Shown one piece after another: positions 7,951 through 17,044 of a DNA stretch of 60,736 nt (positions within the stretch are counted from its first letter, which is position 1; each line of letters begins with the position of its first letter). Source of the stretch: Fimbriimonadaceae bacterium (lineage in GTDB: Bacteria; Armatimonadota; Fimbriimonadia; Fimbriimonadales; Fimbriimonadaceae). A model generated the notes under the pieces. The model saw only the letters and a program-made list of their open reading frames with translations, searched no databases and had not been told where the DNA came from. The position numbers were made by a program, and so were the translations under genes. The stretch lies in assembly GCA_025934835.1 (NCBI GenBank), contig JAICWL010000008.1, forward strand, positions 1-60,736, in the 5' to 3' direction.

Positions 7951-10007
7951 TGTCCGAACAAGCTCAACCCCTTTTCGACAAATCGCTCGTTGGGCGGGCG
8001 ATCCGCGATTCCTTCCGGAAGCTTGACCCGCGTATGCAAGTCCGCAATCCCGTGATGTTCGTGGTCTTCGTAGGTTCGATCCTGACGACAGCTCTGTGGA
8101 TCCAAGCACTCATTGGCAAGGGCGAGGCGTCACCCGTGTTCATTTTGCTGATCTCTCTCTGGCTATGGTTCACCGTGCTCTTTGCGAACTTTGCCGAGGC
8201 CATGGCCGAAGGTCGCGGAAAGGCCCAAGCCGACGCATTAAAGGCAGCCAAGAAGGATGTGCCCGCGAAGAAGCTCACGAGCAAAGCTGATCAGTCGAGC
8301 TATGAGACGGTTTCGGCTTCCGACCTCCGACGGGGGGATAACGTCCTCGTCGAATCCGGAGACTTCATTCCAGGCGACGGCGACGTGGTCGAGGGCGTCG
8401 CAACCGTCGACGAAAGTGCTATCACCGGCGAGTCCGCGCCAGTCATTCGCGAATCAGGTGGAGACCGCAGTTCGGTCACCGGCGGAACGCGCGTCCTGAG
8501 CGATTGGATCGTCGTGCAAATCTCCGCCAACCCTGGCGAATGCTTCCTAGACCGGATGATTTCAATGGTCGAAGGAGCGAAGCGTCAGAAGACACCCAAC
8601 GAGGTCGCACTCAACATCCTCCTTGCCGCTATGACGATCATCTTCCTGCTCGCATGCGCCACGCTTCTGCCGTTTTCGCTATACGCAGTGGCAAGCGAAG
8701 GTAAGGGCAGCCCGATTACGGTGACGGTCCTTGTCGCACTTCTCGTCTGTCTCATACCGACGACGATCGGCGGGCTCCTAAGCGCCATCGGCATCGCTGG
8801 AATGGAGCGGCTTCTACGCAAGAACGTTATCGCGACAAGCGGACGAGCGGTCGAAGCGGCAGGCGATGTGGACGTGCTTCTCCTCGACAAGACCGGCACG
8901 ATCACATTAGGCAACCGACAAGCGGTCGAGTTCTTTCCTGCACCTGGAGTGACAGCGGAAGAAATGGCTGACCGCGCCCAACTCTCCAGCCTAGCGGACG
9001 AGACGCCGGAGGGCCGCAGCATCGTCGTGCTGGCAAAGGAGAGGTACGCGTTGAGGGGCCGCGAGGTCAAGGGAGAACACTTCGTGCCCTTTACCGCGCA
9101 AACCCGTATGTCAGGAGTAGACATCGACGGCATGAGTCTGAGAAAGGGCGCTCAGGACGCCGTTAGAAAGTGGGTTGAGGGTCAAGGCGGCACATTTCCG
9201 GCAGAAGTCCAGGCCAAAGTCGACGAAATCGGAAAGGCAGGCGGAACCCCGCTCGTTGTCGCCGAAGGCAGCAAAATTCTTGGCTGCATCTACCTGAAGG
9301 ACATCGTCAAGGGGGGCATCAAAGAGCGGTTCGCAGAACTCCGCAAGATGGGCATCAAGACCATCATGATCACGGGCGACAACCCGCTGACCGCTGCCGC
9401 GATAGCTGCCGAATCGGGCGTTGACGACTTCCTCGCCGAAGCCACTCCCGAGGCGAAGCTCAAACTCATTCGCGAGTATCAGCAGGGCGGTCGCCTCGTC
9501 GCCATGACCGGAGACGGAACCAACGATGCGCCTGCACTTGCGCAAGCCGACGTCGCCGTTGCCATGAACTCGGGCACTCAGGCCGCCAAGGAAGCCGGCA
9601 ACATGGTGGACCTGGAGAGCAATCCGACCAAGTTAATCGAAGTTGTCGAGACCGGAAAACAGCTCCTCATGACCCGGGGCGCGCTGACCACGTTCAGCAT
9701 CGCGAACGACGTGGCCAAATACTTCGCGATCCTGCCCGCCGCTTTTGTGGTGACCTATCCCGAACTCGGCGCGCTGAACGTCATGGGGCTCAAGACCCCC
9801 GAGAGCGCGATTCTGAGCGCGGTGATCTTCAACGCGCTCGTCATCGTGGCGCTGATTCCCTTGGCGTTGCGGGGTGTGAAGTACATCCCGCTCGGTGCGG
9901 ACGCAATCCTGAAGCGGAACCTGTGGATTTACGGCTTCGGTGGATTGGTCGTCCCGTTCGTGGGAATCAAGCTAATCGACCTCGGAATCGGAGTGTTTTT
10001 CAAATGA
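7950..10007 (+). CDS. kdpB: K+-transporting P-type ATPase subunit B
   Basis: 685 residues, the catalytic P-type ATPase subunit. [11 protein letters not shown] (actuator TGES loop, about residue 158), [12 protein letters not shown] (phosphorylated Asp about 313), [10 protein letters not shown] (about 474) and [21 protein letters not shown] (hinge, about 520) are all intact. ATP hydrolysis here drives K+ movement through KdpA. An in-frame extension back to 7725 is open but overlaps kdpA; ATG 7950 gives the normal family start [10 protein letters not shown]. The stop overlaps kdpC by four bases. Confidence 0.97.
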   Translation: MSEQAQPLFDKSLVGRAIRDSFRKLDPRMQVRNPVMFVVFVGSILTTALWIQALIGKGEASPVFILLISLWLWFTVLFANFAEAMAEGRGKAQADALKAAKKDVPAKKLTSKADQSSYETVSASDLRRGDNVLVESGDFIPGDGDVVEGVATVDESAITGESAPVIRESGGDRSSVTGGTRVLSDWIVVQISANPGECFLDRMISMVEGAKRQKTPNEVALNILLAAMTIIFLLACATLLPFSLYAVASEGKGSPITVTVLVALLVCLIPTTIGGLLSAIGIAGMERLLRKNVIATSGRAVEAAGDVDVLLLDKTGTITLGNRQAVEFFPAPGVTAEEMADRAQLSSLADETPEGRSIVVLAKERYALRGREVKGEHFVPFTAQTRMSGVDIDGMSLRKGAQDAVRKWVEGQGGTFPAEVQAKVDEIGKAGGTPLVVAEGSKILGCIYLKDIVKGGIKERFAELRKMGIKTIMITGDNPLTAAAIAAESGVDDFLAEATPEAKLKLIREYQQGGRLVAMTGDGTNDAPALAQADVAVAMNSGTQAAKEAGNMVDLESNPTKLIEVVETGKQLLMTRGALTTFSIANDVAKYFAILPAAFVVTYPELGALNVMGLKTPESAILSAVIFNALVIVALIPLALRGVKYIPLGADAILKRNLWIYGFGGLVVPFVGIKLIDLGIGVFFK

Positions 10008-10609
10008 GAGAACTCGTCGTCGCCATTCGTTTGTTCATCGTCCTCACAGTCCTCACCGGTGTGGTCTATCCGCTGATTGTGACGTGGATTGCCCAGACCG
10101 CCTTCAGGGACAAGGCCAATGGCTCGTTGATCTCGAAAGACGGAAAGATCGTGGGCTCGCGACTGATCGGGCAACCTTTTGACGACCCGAAATACTTCTG
10201 GAGCCGTCCCTCGGCGACTGTCCCCTTCCCCTACAATGCGGCTGCTTCCGGCGGCTCCAACCTAGGGCCGCTCAATCCGGCGTTGGTCGGAGGAAAGGAT
10301 TCGGCCGGCAAGGAAGTTCCTGGCGCTATCGCGGATCGCGTCGAGGCATTGAAGGTTGCAGGCTCGAGCGAAGGCAAGGTTCCAACCGACCTCGTCACAG
10401 CCAGCGGCAGCGGCCTAGACCCCCACATCAGTCCTGAAGCGGCTGACCTTCAAGTCGCACGTGTGGCAAAGGCTCGCGGCATGACTTCCGACGCCGTGCG
10501 AGCAATTGTGAACGCTCACACGGAGCCTCGCCAACTCGGACTCTTTGGCGAACCGGTCGTCAACGTCCTCGAACTCAATCTTGCCCTGGATGTGGCACAG
10601 CAACAATGA
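10004..10609 (+). CDS. kdpC: K+-transporting ATPase subunit C
   Basis: 201 residues with one N-terminal membrane helix ([20 protein letters not shown]). The periplasmic part includes [22 protein letters not shown] and the family tail [19 protein letters not shown] then [15 protein letters not shown]. KdpC helps load and couple the KdpA/KdpB pump. The ATG at 10004 overlaps the kdpB stop by four bases. A 128-base gap follows before kdpD. Confidence 0.97.
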   Translation: MRELVVAIRLFIVLTVLTGVVYPLIVTWIAQTAFRDKANGSLISKDGKIVGSRLIGQPFDDPKYFWSRPSATVPFPYNAAASGGSNLGPLNPALVGGKDSAGKEVPGAIADRVEALKVAGSSEGKVPTDLVTASGSGLDPHISPEAADLQVARVAKARGMTSDAVRAIVNAHTEPRQLGLFGEPVVNVLELNLALDVAQQQ

Positions 10610-10737
10610 AAGCAATCTCTTTCGCGCCGGCCGGAGGAAAGATTGGAACCACTAGTCTGCAAAGGCGCTGGCCGAAGCCGTGCGCGACGTTCAGGACTGC
10701 GCATTCACCGGGTATTCGGTAGCTTCGAAGGAGAATC

Positions 10738-13365
10738 GTGACCAATCACCTTGAGCACCCGGCCGAACGCACCTCGCACAAGCGGGGGCGGCTAAAGGTT
10801 TATCTTGGGATGGCGGCAGGCGTCGGCAAGACGTATGCGATGCTCAGCGATACCCGTGCAGATGTCGATCGGGGCCTTGACATAGTGATCGGCTATTTGG
10901 AGGCGCACGGGCGCAAAGAAACCGAGGAGTTGGCGACGGGGATCGAGCAACTTCCCTTGCGAGAAGCAGAACACCGGTCGATCAGTATCCCCGAGTTCGA
11001 CCTCGATGCCGCTCTGGCTCGAAGACCGAAGATCATACTCGTCGACGAACTGGCTCACACAAACGCACCGGGGAGTCGGCACGTCAAGCGATGGCAGGAC
11101 ATCGCGGAACTGCTCGAATCAGGCATCGATGTGCGAACTACAGTTAACATCCAGCACATTGAGAGCCTGCGGGACGTGGTCGCACAAATCACCGGCGTAT
11201 TCGTACAGGAGACGGTCCCCGACTCCTTCTTTGAGGTCGCGGACGAAGTCGAACTAATCGATCTTCCCCCAGAAGAGCTGCACAAGAGGCTCGAAGAAGG
11301 CAAAGTCTACATCGCCGAGAAGGTCGACCAGGCCATTTCGGGTTTCTTCAAGAGGAGCAACCTCCTGGCTCTGCGCGAACTTGCGCTACGCCACACCGCT
11401 GAACGGGTCGACGAGGAAATGCGCCAAAGTCGGACACTTCAGGATGTCCGAGAGCCGTGGCACGCCCGAGAGCGGATTCTCGTTTGCGTAGCTCCAAACC
11501 GCATGGCTCCCAGAATCGTGCGTGCTGCGAAGCGGCTGGCGACCAATCTCCATGCCGACTTGATCGCGGTCAGCGTCGAGAGTCCTCGCCAGAGCGGTGT
11601 TTCAGATGAGGGAAGAGCCCAACTCGAGGCGGCACTTGCCTTAGCCGAAAAGCTAGGCGCGCAGACGGTTGCACTGGCGGGGGAAGACATCGTGGCCGAA
11701 GTGATCCGTTTCGCCGAGTCCGAGAACGTGACTACCATCGTTATGGGCAAGCCTGTCCGCAAGCGTTGGCGTGAGCTCGTGTTCGGCTCGGTCGTCGATC
11801 AACTCATCCGCTCGAGTGGCGATATCGATGTGCTAGTCATAACGGGGGCGGAAGAACAGGGGACCCATCTAGTGATCGGCCGCAAGCCCGAACCCGCGAC
11901 TTGGCAAAGCTATTTTGCGATGCTAGGAATCCTCGCGCTCTGTACTGCCCTCGGACTCCTCATGATTGGACGGTTCGACCTCGCCAACATTGTCATGGTT
12001 TACCTTCTTGGGGTGGCAACCATTTCGGTGAGGTACGGCCGCAACGAGTCGCTGCTAGGCGCGGTGCTAGGGGTCGCACTTTTCGACATCTGCTTTGTGC
12101 CGCCAAGAGGCACTTTTGCGGTGAGCGACGCGCAGTATGTGGTGACGTTCGGCGTCATGCTCGTTGTATCCATCTTGCTCAGCTCGCTGACGTTCCGCTT
12201 AAAGGAACAGACCAAAGCTGCTTCAAAACGAGAACGGGACACGGCCGCCCTGTACGAGGTGAGCCGCCAGCTTGCCTCAACGCGTAAAAGGGAGGAAATG
12301 GCCGAGGTTTCGGCTCGGAAAGCTGCGGACATTTCCGGGTCGGATGCCGCGGTCTTCGCGAAGGGAGAGGATGGCACGCCTGAGATTCTGGCCGGATCAA
12401 AATCGGGGTTTGAGTTGGCAGATAAGGAGCTTGGTGTCGTCAGCTGGGTGTTCGACAATGCCCGTCCCGCGGGGTGGGGCACTGATACATTGGCAGGTTC
12501 GGATGCGATGTATTTGCCTTTGATGGGTTCGGTGAATTGCGTCGGCGTGCTTGGACTCCGTCCTGCGCCCGGCATTACAATCGACTCCTCGCTTCGACAC
12601 ATCATCGAATCAATCGGCCAACAATTAGCGTTGGCACTCGATCGCACCCAACTCGCGAAAGACTCGCACGAAGCCAGTTTGCGAGTAGAACGCGAAAAGC
12701 TCCGCAGCAACCTACTAAGCAGCGTTTCACACGATCTTCGGACGCCGCTCGCGTCGATTGAAGGTGCAGCGAGCAGCCTTGTAGAGCAACACGACCTGAG
12801 TGAACGCTCGCGTTCATTGGCAACGACGGTCTTCGAAGAGTCCGTGAGGATGGCGAGACTCGTTCGCGACCTGTTGGACATGTCCCGATTCGAAGGCGGC
12901 GGAGTCGAACTTAATCTCGACTGGCAATCTCTCGAGGAGTTGATTGGGTCGGCGATGCTTCGGACTGAGAGCATGTTCACGAAGCCGGTCCGTACAGACA
13001 TAGCCGCCGACCTTCCTCTGTTGAAGTTGGACGGCGTGCTTGTAGAGCAAGTGTTCGTCAACCTGCTGGAGAACGCCGCTCGCCACGGCGGGGTCGAGGC
13101 GCAAGTAGACATCGTCGCCCGGACGGAAGGCAGTGGTGTCGAAGTGACCGTGGCCAACGACGGCCCAGGCATTCCGCCTGGTGAAGAAGATCTGCTCTTC
13201 GAGAAGTTCCGCAAACGGGGTGGAAGCGGGTTTGGACTTGGACTCTCAATCTGCCGGGCCGTGATGATGGCACACGGAGGTTCCATCGTTGCGCGCAATC
13301 GTCGCCAATGCGGAGTGGAGTTCGTCTTGCGGTTTCCCACTAGCGCGATCGCGGAGGTCCAATGA
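10738..13365 (+). CDS. kdpD: Sensor histidine kinase KdpD
   Basis: 875 residues. Order: KdpD N-terminal domain with Walker A (AAGVGKT, about residues 28-34) and LVDELAHTNAPGSRH (about 100); USP-like domain from about 242 (RILVCVAPNRMAPRIVRAAK); four membrane helices about 385-490; GAF-like region; HisKA with SVSHDLRTPLASIEG (phospho-His about 664); and HATPase_c with a G-box FGLGLSICRAVM. It senses K+ limitation or turgor and phosphorylates KdpE. The GTG at 10738 is preceded by AAGGAGA. It overlaps kdpE by four bases. All catalytic parts look intact. Confidence 0.97.
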   Translation: MTNHLEHPAERTSHKRGRLKVYLGMAAGVGKTYAMLSDTRADVDRGLDIVIGYLEAHGRKETEELATGIEQLPLREAEHRSISIPEFDLDAALARRPKIILVDELAHTNAPGSRHVKRWQDIAELLESGIDVRTTVNIQHIESLRDVVAQITGVFVQETVPDSFFEVADEVELIDLPPEELHKRLEEGKVYIAEKVDQAISGFFKRSNLLALRELALRHTAERVDEEMRQSRTLQDVREPWHARERILVCVAPNRMAPRIVRAAKRLATNLHADLIAVSVESPRQSGVSDEGRAQLEAALALAEKLGAQTVALAGEDIVAEVIRFAESENVTTIVMGKPVRKRWRELVFGSVVDQLIRSSGDIDVLVITGAEEQGTHLVIGRKPEPATWQSYFAMLGILALCTALGLLMIGRFDLANIVMVYLLGVATISVRYGRNESLLGAVLGVALFDICFVPPRGTFAVSDAQYVVTFGVMLVVSILLSSLTFRLKEQTKAASKRERDTAALYEVSRQLASTRKREEMAEVSARKAADISGSDAAVFAKGEDGTPEILAGSKSGFELADKELGVVSWVFDNARPAGWGTDTLAGSDAMYLPLMGSVNCVGVLGLRPAPGITIDSSLRHIIESIGQQLALALDRTQLAKDSHEASLRVEREKLRSNLLSSVSHDLRTPLASIEGAASSLVEQHDLSERSRSLATTVFEESVRMARLVRDLLDMSRFEGGGVELNLDWQSLEELIGSAMLRTESMFTKPVRTDIAADLPLLKLDGVLVEQVFVNLLENAARHGGVEAQVDIVARTEGSGVEVTVANDGPGIPPGEEDLLFEKFRKRGGSGFGLGLSICRAVMMAHGGSIVARNRRQCGVEFVLRFPTSAIAEVQ

Positions 13366-14054
13366 CCGATCCCACACGATTCGTGGTGATAGAGGACGAG
13401 GTCCCGATTCGCAAGTTCTTGCGGGCCAGCCTCGCACCTGATGAGGCAGAGTTCATCGAAGCCGGAACGGGCGAAGAGGGTATCAGATTGGTCGCACGGA
13501 AGAACCCCGACATCGTCCTGCTTGATCTTGGATTGCCAGACATTGACGGAATCGAAGTTGTGAAGCGCCTTCGCGAGTGGTCCAAAGTGCCGATCGTCAT
13601 TCTCTCGGCGCGTGGTCAAGAGAAGGACAAGATCTCGGCTCTCGACGCCGGGGCGGACGATTACCTAACCAAACCGTTCGCAATCGGTGAGCTAATGGCA
13701 CGTGTCCGCGTTGCACTTCGTCACGCGGGGAATCTTCAGCCCGAGATTGAACCCAAATTCGAACAGCGTGGCCTTTGCGTTGACTTCGAGTCGCGTCAGG
13801 TCTTCGTGGAGGGTCGCGAAGTACGGCTGACGCCCACGGAATACAAACTGCTCGCGTTGCTTGCCCGGCACGCCGGAAAGGTCTTGACCCACAATCATTT
13901 GCTTCGCGAAGTATGGGGTCCAGCTTATGAGGATTCGACTCACACTCTACGCGTGCATATGGGAGCAATCAGACAAAAGATTGAGCCTGACCCAGCCAGG
14001 CCCCGATTCGTCAGAACTGAAACCGGCGTCGGCTATCGGCTGCTGGTGGAGTGA
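13362..14054 (+). CDS. kdpE: Response regulator KdpE
   Basis: 230 residues. The N-terminal receiver has the acidic pair near residues 11-12 (VIEDEVPIR), the phospho-acceptor Asp about residue 55 in VLLDLGLPDIDG, and Lys in YLTKPFAIGEL. The C-terminal OmpR/PhoB winged helix includes VRLTPTEYKLLALLARHAGKV and HTLRVHMGAIRQKIE. It activates the kdpFABC promoter when phosphorylated by KdpD. The ATG overlaps kdpD by four bases. Confidence 0.97.
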   Translation: MTDPTRFVVIEDEVPIRKFLRASLAPDEAEFIEAGTGEEGIRLVARKNPDIVLLDLGLPDIDGIEVVKRLREWSKVPIVILSARGQEKDKISALDAGADDYLTKPFAIGELMARVRVALRHAGNLQPEIEPKFEQRGLCVDFESRQVFVEGREVRLTPTEYKLLALLARHAGKVLTHNHLLREVWGPAYEDSTHTLRVHMGAIRQKIEPDPARPRFVRTETGVGYRLLVE

Positions 14055-14226
14055 ACTTAGGCACTGGATGTCGCGTGGTCTGGGATCAAAGAAAGGCATG
14101 TGCAACGGATTTGCCGCCGCGAAGAGGCAGTCTCACCGGGAAAACAGCCTCCGCAACTCAAAAAAACGAAATCTCGATACTTGCTAAACACCCTCCAAGT
14201 CCGCGGCTTCGCTATGCTTAACCTTG

Positions 14227-15567
14227 ATGCGCGCCATGGCAAGGTCTAAACCCACCGCAGACTCTACCTTCGCCCGGGTAGCGATGGATCTCAAGCACGA
14301 AGCGTTTCCGCAGCTTGCGGCGGCGATCCACGCTTCGAATGACCGCATCCTCAAGCGCTGGCGCGAGGTCAGTCTCAAGGCCATGCCCCACCTCGATGCG
14401 CTGACGCTCGCGGAGTTCGAGGACACGGTCACGGAGATACTTGCCGCCGCCGCCGACGCGCTGCAGTCGGCCGACCCCCAGCAACTGCGCGGCGTGGTGG
14501 AAAGCGGCCCCCAGCACGGCATTGACCGATTTGTGCAGAAGCAAAGCGTGCTGGATCTGTTTGAGGAGCTGCGCATCCTTCGTAGCACGGTGGTTCTCGA
14601 AGTCACCGAGGAGATGGAGCGGTCTTTGGACGTCGGCGAATCCGCGAGCTTCCACGCCATCTTCGACATCATCATCCAGCAATCCGCGATGGCCCTGGTA
14701 CAGGCGCGGGCCCAGGCGCTGCTGGAGGCGCAGGCTACTACTGCCGAGATGAACGAGCGGCTGCTGATCTCGTCGGTCCGCCAACACGAACTGGCCGAGG
14801 AAGCAAAGCGGGCGGAAGCGGCTGCGCGCGAGAGCGCAGAGCAGCTTCGCATCCTCAAGGAGTCGCTCGAGGTCGAAGTCCAGCGCCGCACGGTCGATCT
14901 GATGCAATCCAACGAGCGCCTTCAGGGCTTTACCTATTCGGTCGCCCACGATCTACGGCAGCAGATCCGAGGGATCAGCACCAACGCGGCAATGCTCATG
15001 GCGGACCTTGGGAGTCGGCTCGAAGGTGACGACCGGCGCACCGTAGAACGGCTCGAAGAGAGCTCGAAAAGGCTCGCTAGGCTCGTGGATGACCTGCTGA
15101 CTTACGCGCGCCTTGGAAAGCAGGAGCCAAACAAGATCCCCGTCGATCTCACAGGTTTGGCCGAAGAAGTCGTCGCCTCGCTGATTGAACGGGGATGCTG
15201 TCGGCAAGGTACGCAATTCCGCATTGGTCAGGGGCTTGCGTCAGTTGCGGATTCGCTGCTCGTGCGCGTTGTCTTGGAGAGCTTGCTGGAAAACGCCTGT
15301 AAGTTTTCCGCCGGGACCGAGAATCCAATCGTAGAGTTCGGCAGGCAAGGCGGAAGCTTCTTTGTCAGGGACAACGGAATCGGCTTCGACATGCAGTACA
15401 TCCACAAGCTCTTCCAGCCGTTCGAGAGGCTGCACAGCGATACGACTTATGCGGGCACGGGCATAGGCCTTGCCAACGTGAAGCGGATCGTGGAGAGGCA
15501 CGGCGGCAAGGTTTGGGCTGAAGGCAAGCTCGGCGAGGGCGCCACCTTTTACTTCACACTCTCCTAG
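14227..15567 (+). CDS. Sensor histidine kinase with helical RsbRD_N-like N-terminus
   Basis: 446 residues, no membrane segment, so cytosolic. Residues about 15-165 are all-helical (AIHASNDRILKRWREVSLKA) and resemble the RsbRD N-terminal/sensor-globin-like fold. A coiled coil (about 165-225) leads into a HisKA domain with SVAHDLRQQIRG (His about 241) and a HATPase with VRDNGIGFDMQYIHKLFQPF and GTGIGLANVKRIVERHGG, the phytochrome-type kinase group. No response regulator is adjacent. Its kinase end closely resembles that of the large kinase at 45503-48676. ATG 14227 is chosen; TTG 14224 and ATG 14236 are possible. Confidence 0.85.
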   Translation: MRAMARSKPTADSTFARVAMDLKHEAFPQLAAAIHASNDRILKRWREVSLKAMPHLDALTLAEFEDTVTEILAAAADALQSADPQQLRGVVESGPQHGIDRFVQKQSVLDLFEELRILRSTVVLEVTEEMERSLDVGESASFHAIFDIIIQQSAMALVQARAQALLEAQATTAEMNERLLISSVRQHELAEEAKRAEAAARESAEQLRILKESLEVEVQRRTVDLMQSNERLQGFTYSVAHDLRQQIRGISTNAAMLMADLGSRLEGDDRRTVERLEESSKRLARLVDDLLTYARLGKQEPNKIPVDLTGLAEEVVASLIERGCCRQGTQFRIGQGLASVADSLLVRVVLESLLENACKFSAGTENPIVEFGRQGGSFFVRDNGIGFDMQYIHKLFQPFERLHSDTTYAGTGIGLANVKRIVERHGGKVWAEGKLGEGATFYFTLS

Positions 15568-15660
15568 CGGCAATGTCGTCAACGGGCTCTGCCAAGCGGC
15601 CTGCCCAAGAGTGACGCGGTCCATTTATCCTGAGCCAATACTCTGCGAGCGCGGGTTTTT

Positions 15661-15795
15661 GGCTAATGACACTGTAGGGTTCACAGGTTCAAAGCCAACC
15701 AAAAAGCAGGGTGCTTTCGGGTCTTGATGGCCTCAGCGGTTGAACCTAAATGGCTACTCCAATCCGCGCGATTTGTGTGTAGTGGTCAAGAAGGT
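15661..15795 (-). repeat. Dispersed repeat copy B with MerR-operator-like core
   Basis: The core at 15668-15692 reads on the minus strand TTGAACCTG...CAGTGTC, with a 19-base gap from TTGAAC to the candidate -10. This matches the long-spacer layout of MerR-controlled promoters. The flank ACTCCAATCCGCGCGA...GTGTGTAGTGGTCAAG resembles copy A. Pointing to the minus strand, it faces the 3' end of the histidine kinase, so it drives nothing intact. This and the AraC remnant next to it account for most of the 396-base gap 15568-15963. Confidence 0.5.
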
Positions 15796-15834
15796 CGGCG
15801 CTACCGCCAGCAGACGAGATTGGGAAGGCATGTC

Positions 15835-15935
15835 GAGGCGAATCTGCGTTAGAGCTCGAGGCGCTACTCTGCAAGGCCATCGAACGGAGCTTTTCGATGT
15901 CTCGCATAGGGGAGTCGCCGTCGTGCAGTCTAACA
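15835..15935 (-). pseudogene. Second AraC-type C-terminal remnant
   Basis: The minus strand reads LHDGDSPMRDIEKLRSMAL, resembling the last helix and tail of AraC regulators. The DNA at 15876-15900 matches 5131-5155 with one mismatch, so both derive from a common gene. No upstream AraC domains survive. It lies between repeat copy B and the padR gene. Confidence 0.45.
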
Positions 15936-15963
15936 CCGCGAACGAGTACGATGCCCGTAGTCG

Positions 15964-16299
15964 ATGGTCGATAAGAAGCTCGTTTCCCGGGAAATCCTGA
16001 TCTCGCTCTGGAAAGTCCATGTGTTGCACCATGCGGACGAGGGTGGCGTTGTCGGAACCTGGATGCTCGACGAACTTCGCGAGCATGGATACGACGTAAG
16101 CCCGGGAACTCTATATCCCATGCTGCGCAGGCTAGAAGCGTTTGGGTGGCTGACGTCTTCGACCGAAGGAGACGGTCCTCGGGCGCGACGCACCTATCTC
16201 ATCACGGATGAGGGCCGGGAAGTTCTCGGCATTGCCCGGAGGCAGCTCAGGGAACTCGGGGCGGAGGTGGCGGGGGAAGAATATGCGACGACTACTTGA
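15964..16299 (+). CDS. PadR-family transcriptional regulator
   Basis: 111 residues. SREILISLWKVHVLHHADEG, then MLDELREHGYDVSPGTLYPMLRRLEAFGWLTSS, and RRTYLITDEGREVL form the PadR winged helix and its beta-wing. It is a short PadR with a single C-terminal dimerisation helix. It is the first gene of an overlapping four-gene set with DoxX, a mini multicopper oxidase and ChrA, so chromate or redox stress control of this set is a fair inference. The stop lies 17 bases inside the doxX-like gene. Confidence 0.9.
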   Translation: MVDKKLVSREILISLWKVHVLHHADEGGVVGTWMLDELREHGYDVSPGTLYPMLRRLEAFGWLTSSTEGDGPRARRTYLITDEGREVLGIARRQLRELGAEVAGEEYATTT

Positions 16300-16735
16300 A
16301 TCCAATGCTCCTGCTGCCACGCTGCTCATACGGCTGCTAGCGGGTGGGGTGTTTCTCTCCGAAGGAATTCAGAAGTTCCTCTTTCCGATCGAGCAAGGCG
16401 CCGGACGGTTTGCGAAGATAGGAATACCTATGCCCGAGTTCTTCGGCCCCTTTGTTGGCGTCGTGGAAATCACGTGTGGGACGCTGCTAATCGTTGGGCT
16501 GCTGACCCGACTCGCTGCGATCCCACTCATCATCGACATGCTTGTTGCCACCGCCACGACGAAGCTGCCGATGCTCGCCCAAAAGGGGTTCTGGAGTATG
16601 GCTCACGAGGCTCGGACAGATTGGAGCATGCTCCTATCCTGTTGCTTCCTCCTCGTCGTCGGGGCAGGCAGACTGTCGCTCGACCACAAGTTCACTGGAA
16701 CGACCACCAAAGAAAGCTCTCATGAGGGACCTTAA
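16283..16735 (+). CDS. DoxX-family membrane protein
   Basis: 150 residues with four membrane helices. LLIRLLAGGVFLSEGIQKFLFP is the DoxX opening, and GPFVGVVEITCGTLLIVGLLTRLAAIPLIIDMLVA is the second and third helix region. DoxX-type proteins act in membrane redox and thiol-stress processes in some bacteria. The ATG at 16283 follows GGGGGAAGA, giving the family's normal start; a longer ORF back to 16208 is the padR shadow. It overlaps padR by 17 bases and the next gene by 14. Confidence 0.88.
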   Translation: MRRLLESNAPAATLLIRLLAGGVFLSEGIQKFLFPIEQGAGRFAKIGIPMPEFFGPFVGVVEITCGTLLIVGLLTRLAAIPLIIDMLVATATTKLPMLAQKGFWSMAHEARTDWSMLLSCCFLLVVGAGRLSLDHKFTGTTTKESSHEGP

Positions 16736-17033
16736 CCGAAGGCAATTCCTATCCGTCGCCCCTGCCGCTGAACCGTTGTTTGCGAGGAGTGCTCTAGCTG
16801 CCTCAGCCGCGCTTCCGAGATTGGGTGGCGCTTCGGCGGATCACACCATTCGCACCGGCACTGGCCCGATCGAAGCTGCTCCGGACAAGACCATCTCTGC
16901 AACAACCTATAACGGCAGATTCCGAGAGGTCGAGGTGGGCTACGCCGCGAATCAGCCGGGGCTTTCTTCGTTCCACTGCCATCAGCAGCTTCACAGGGAC
17001 TTCGGCTTCATGGCATTGCTCGAATGCTCGTAA
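16722..17033 (+). pseudogene. Internally deleted multicopper oxidase (103 residues, frame open)
   Basis: The frame starts with a Tat-like signal (LNRRQFLSVAPA), then TGTGPIEAAPDKTISATTYNG, matching the N-terminal cupredoxin of multicopper oxidases. It then jumps directly to REVEV...PGLSSFHCHQQLHRDFGFM, the C-terminal HCHxxxHxxxxM copper site. Compared with the full oxidase at 35398-36891, about 390 middle residues are missing and the joint keeps the frame, at a GxF shared by both ends. The copper ligands of the first three motifs are absent, so oxidase activity is not expected. It still sits inside the padR-doxX-chrA operon with overlaps on both sides. Confidence 0.8.
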
Positions 17034-17044
17034 GCACGGAACCG

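Noticed and set aside
12000-13619. 539-residue open frame on the minus strand
   Set aside because: It lies opposite kdpD, whose domains are all intact; it is Ser/Arg/Thr-rich antisense shadow without any family motif.
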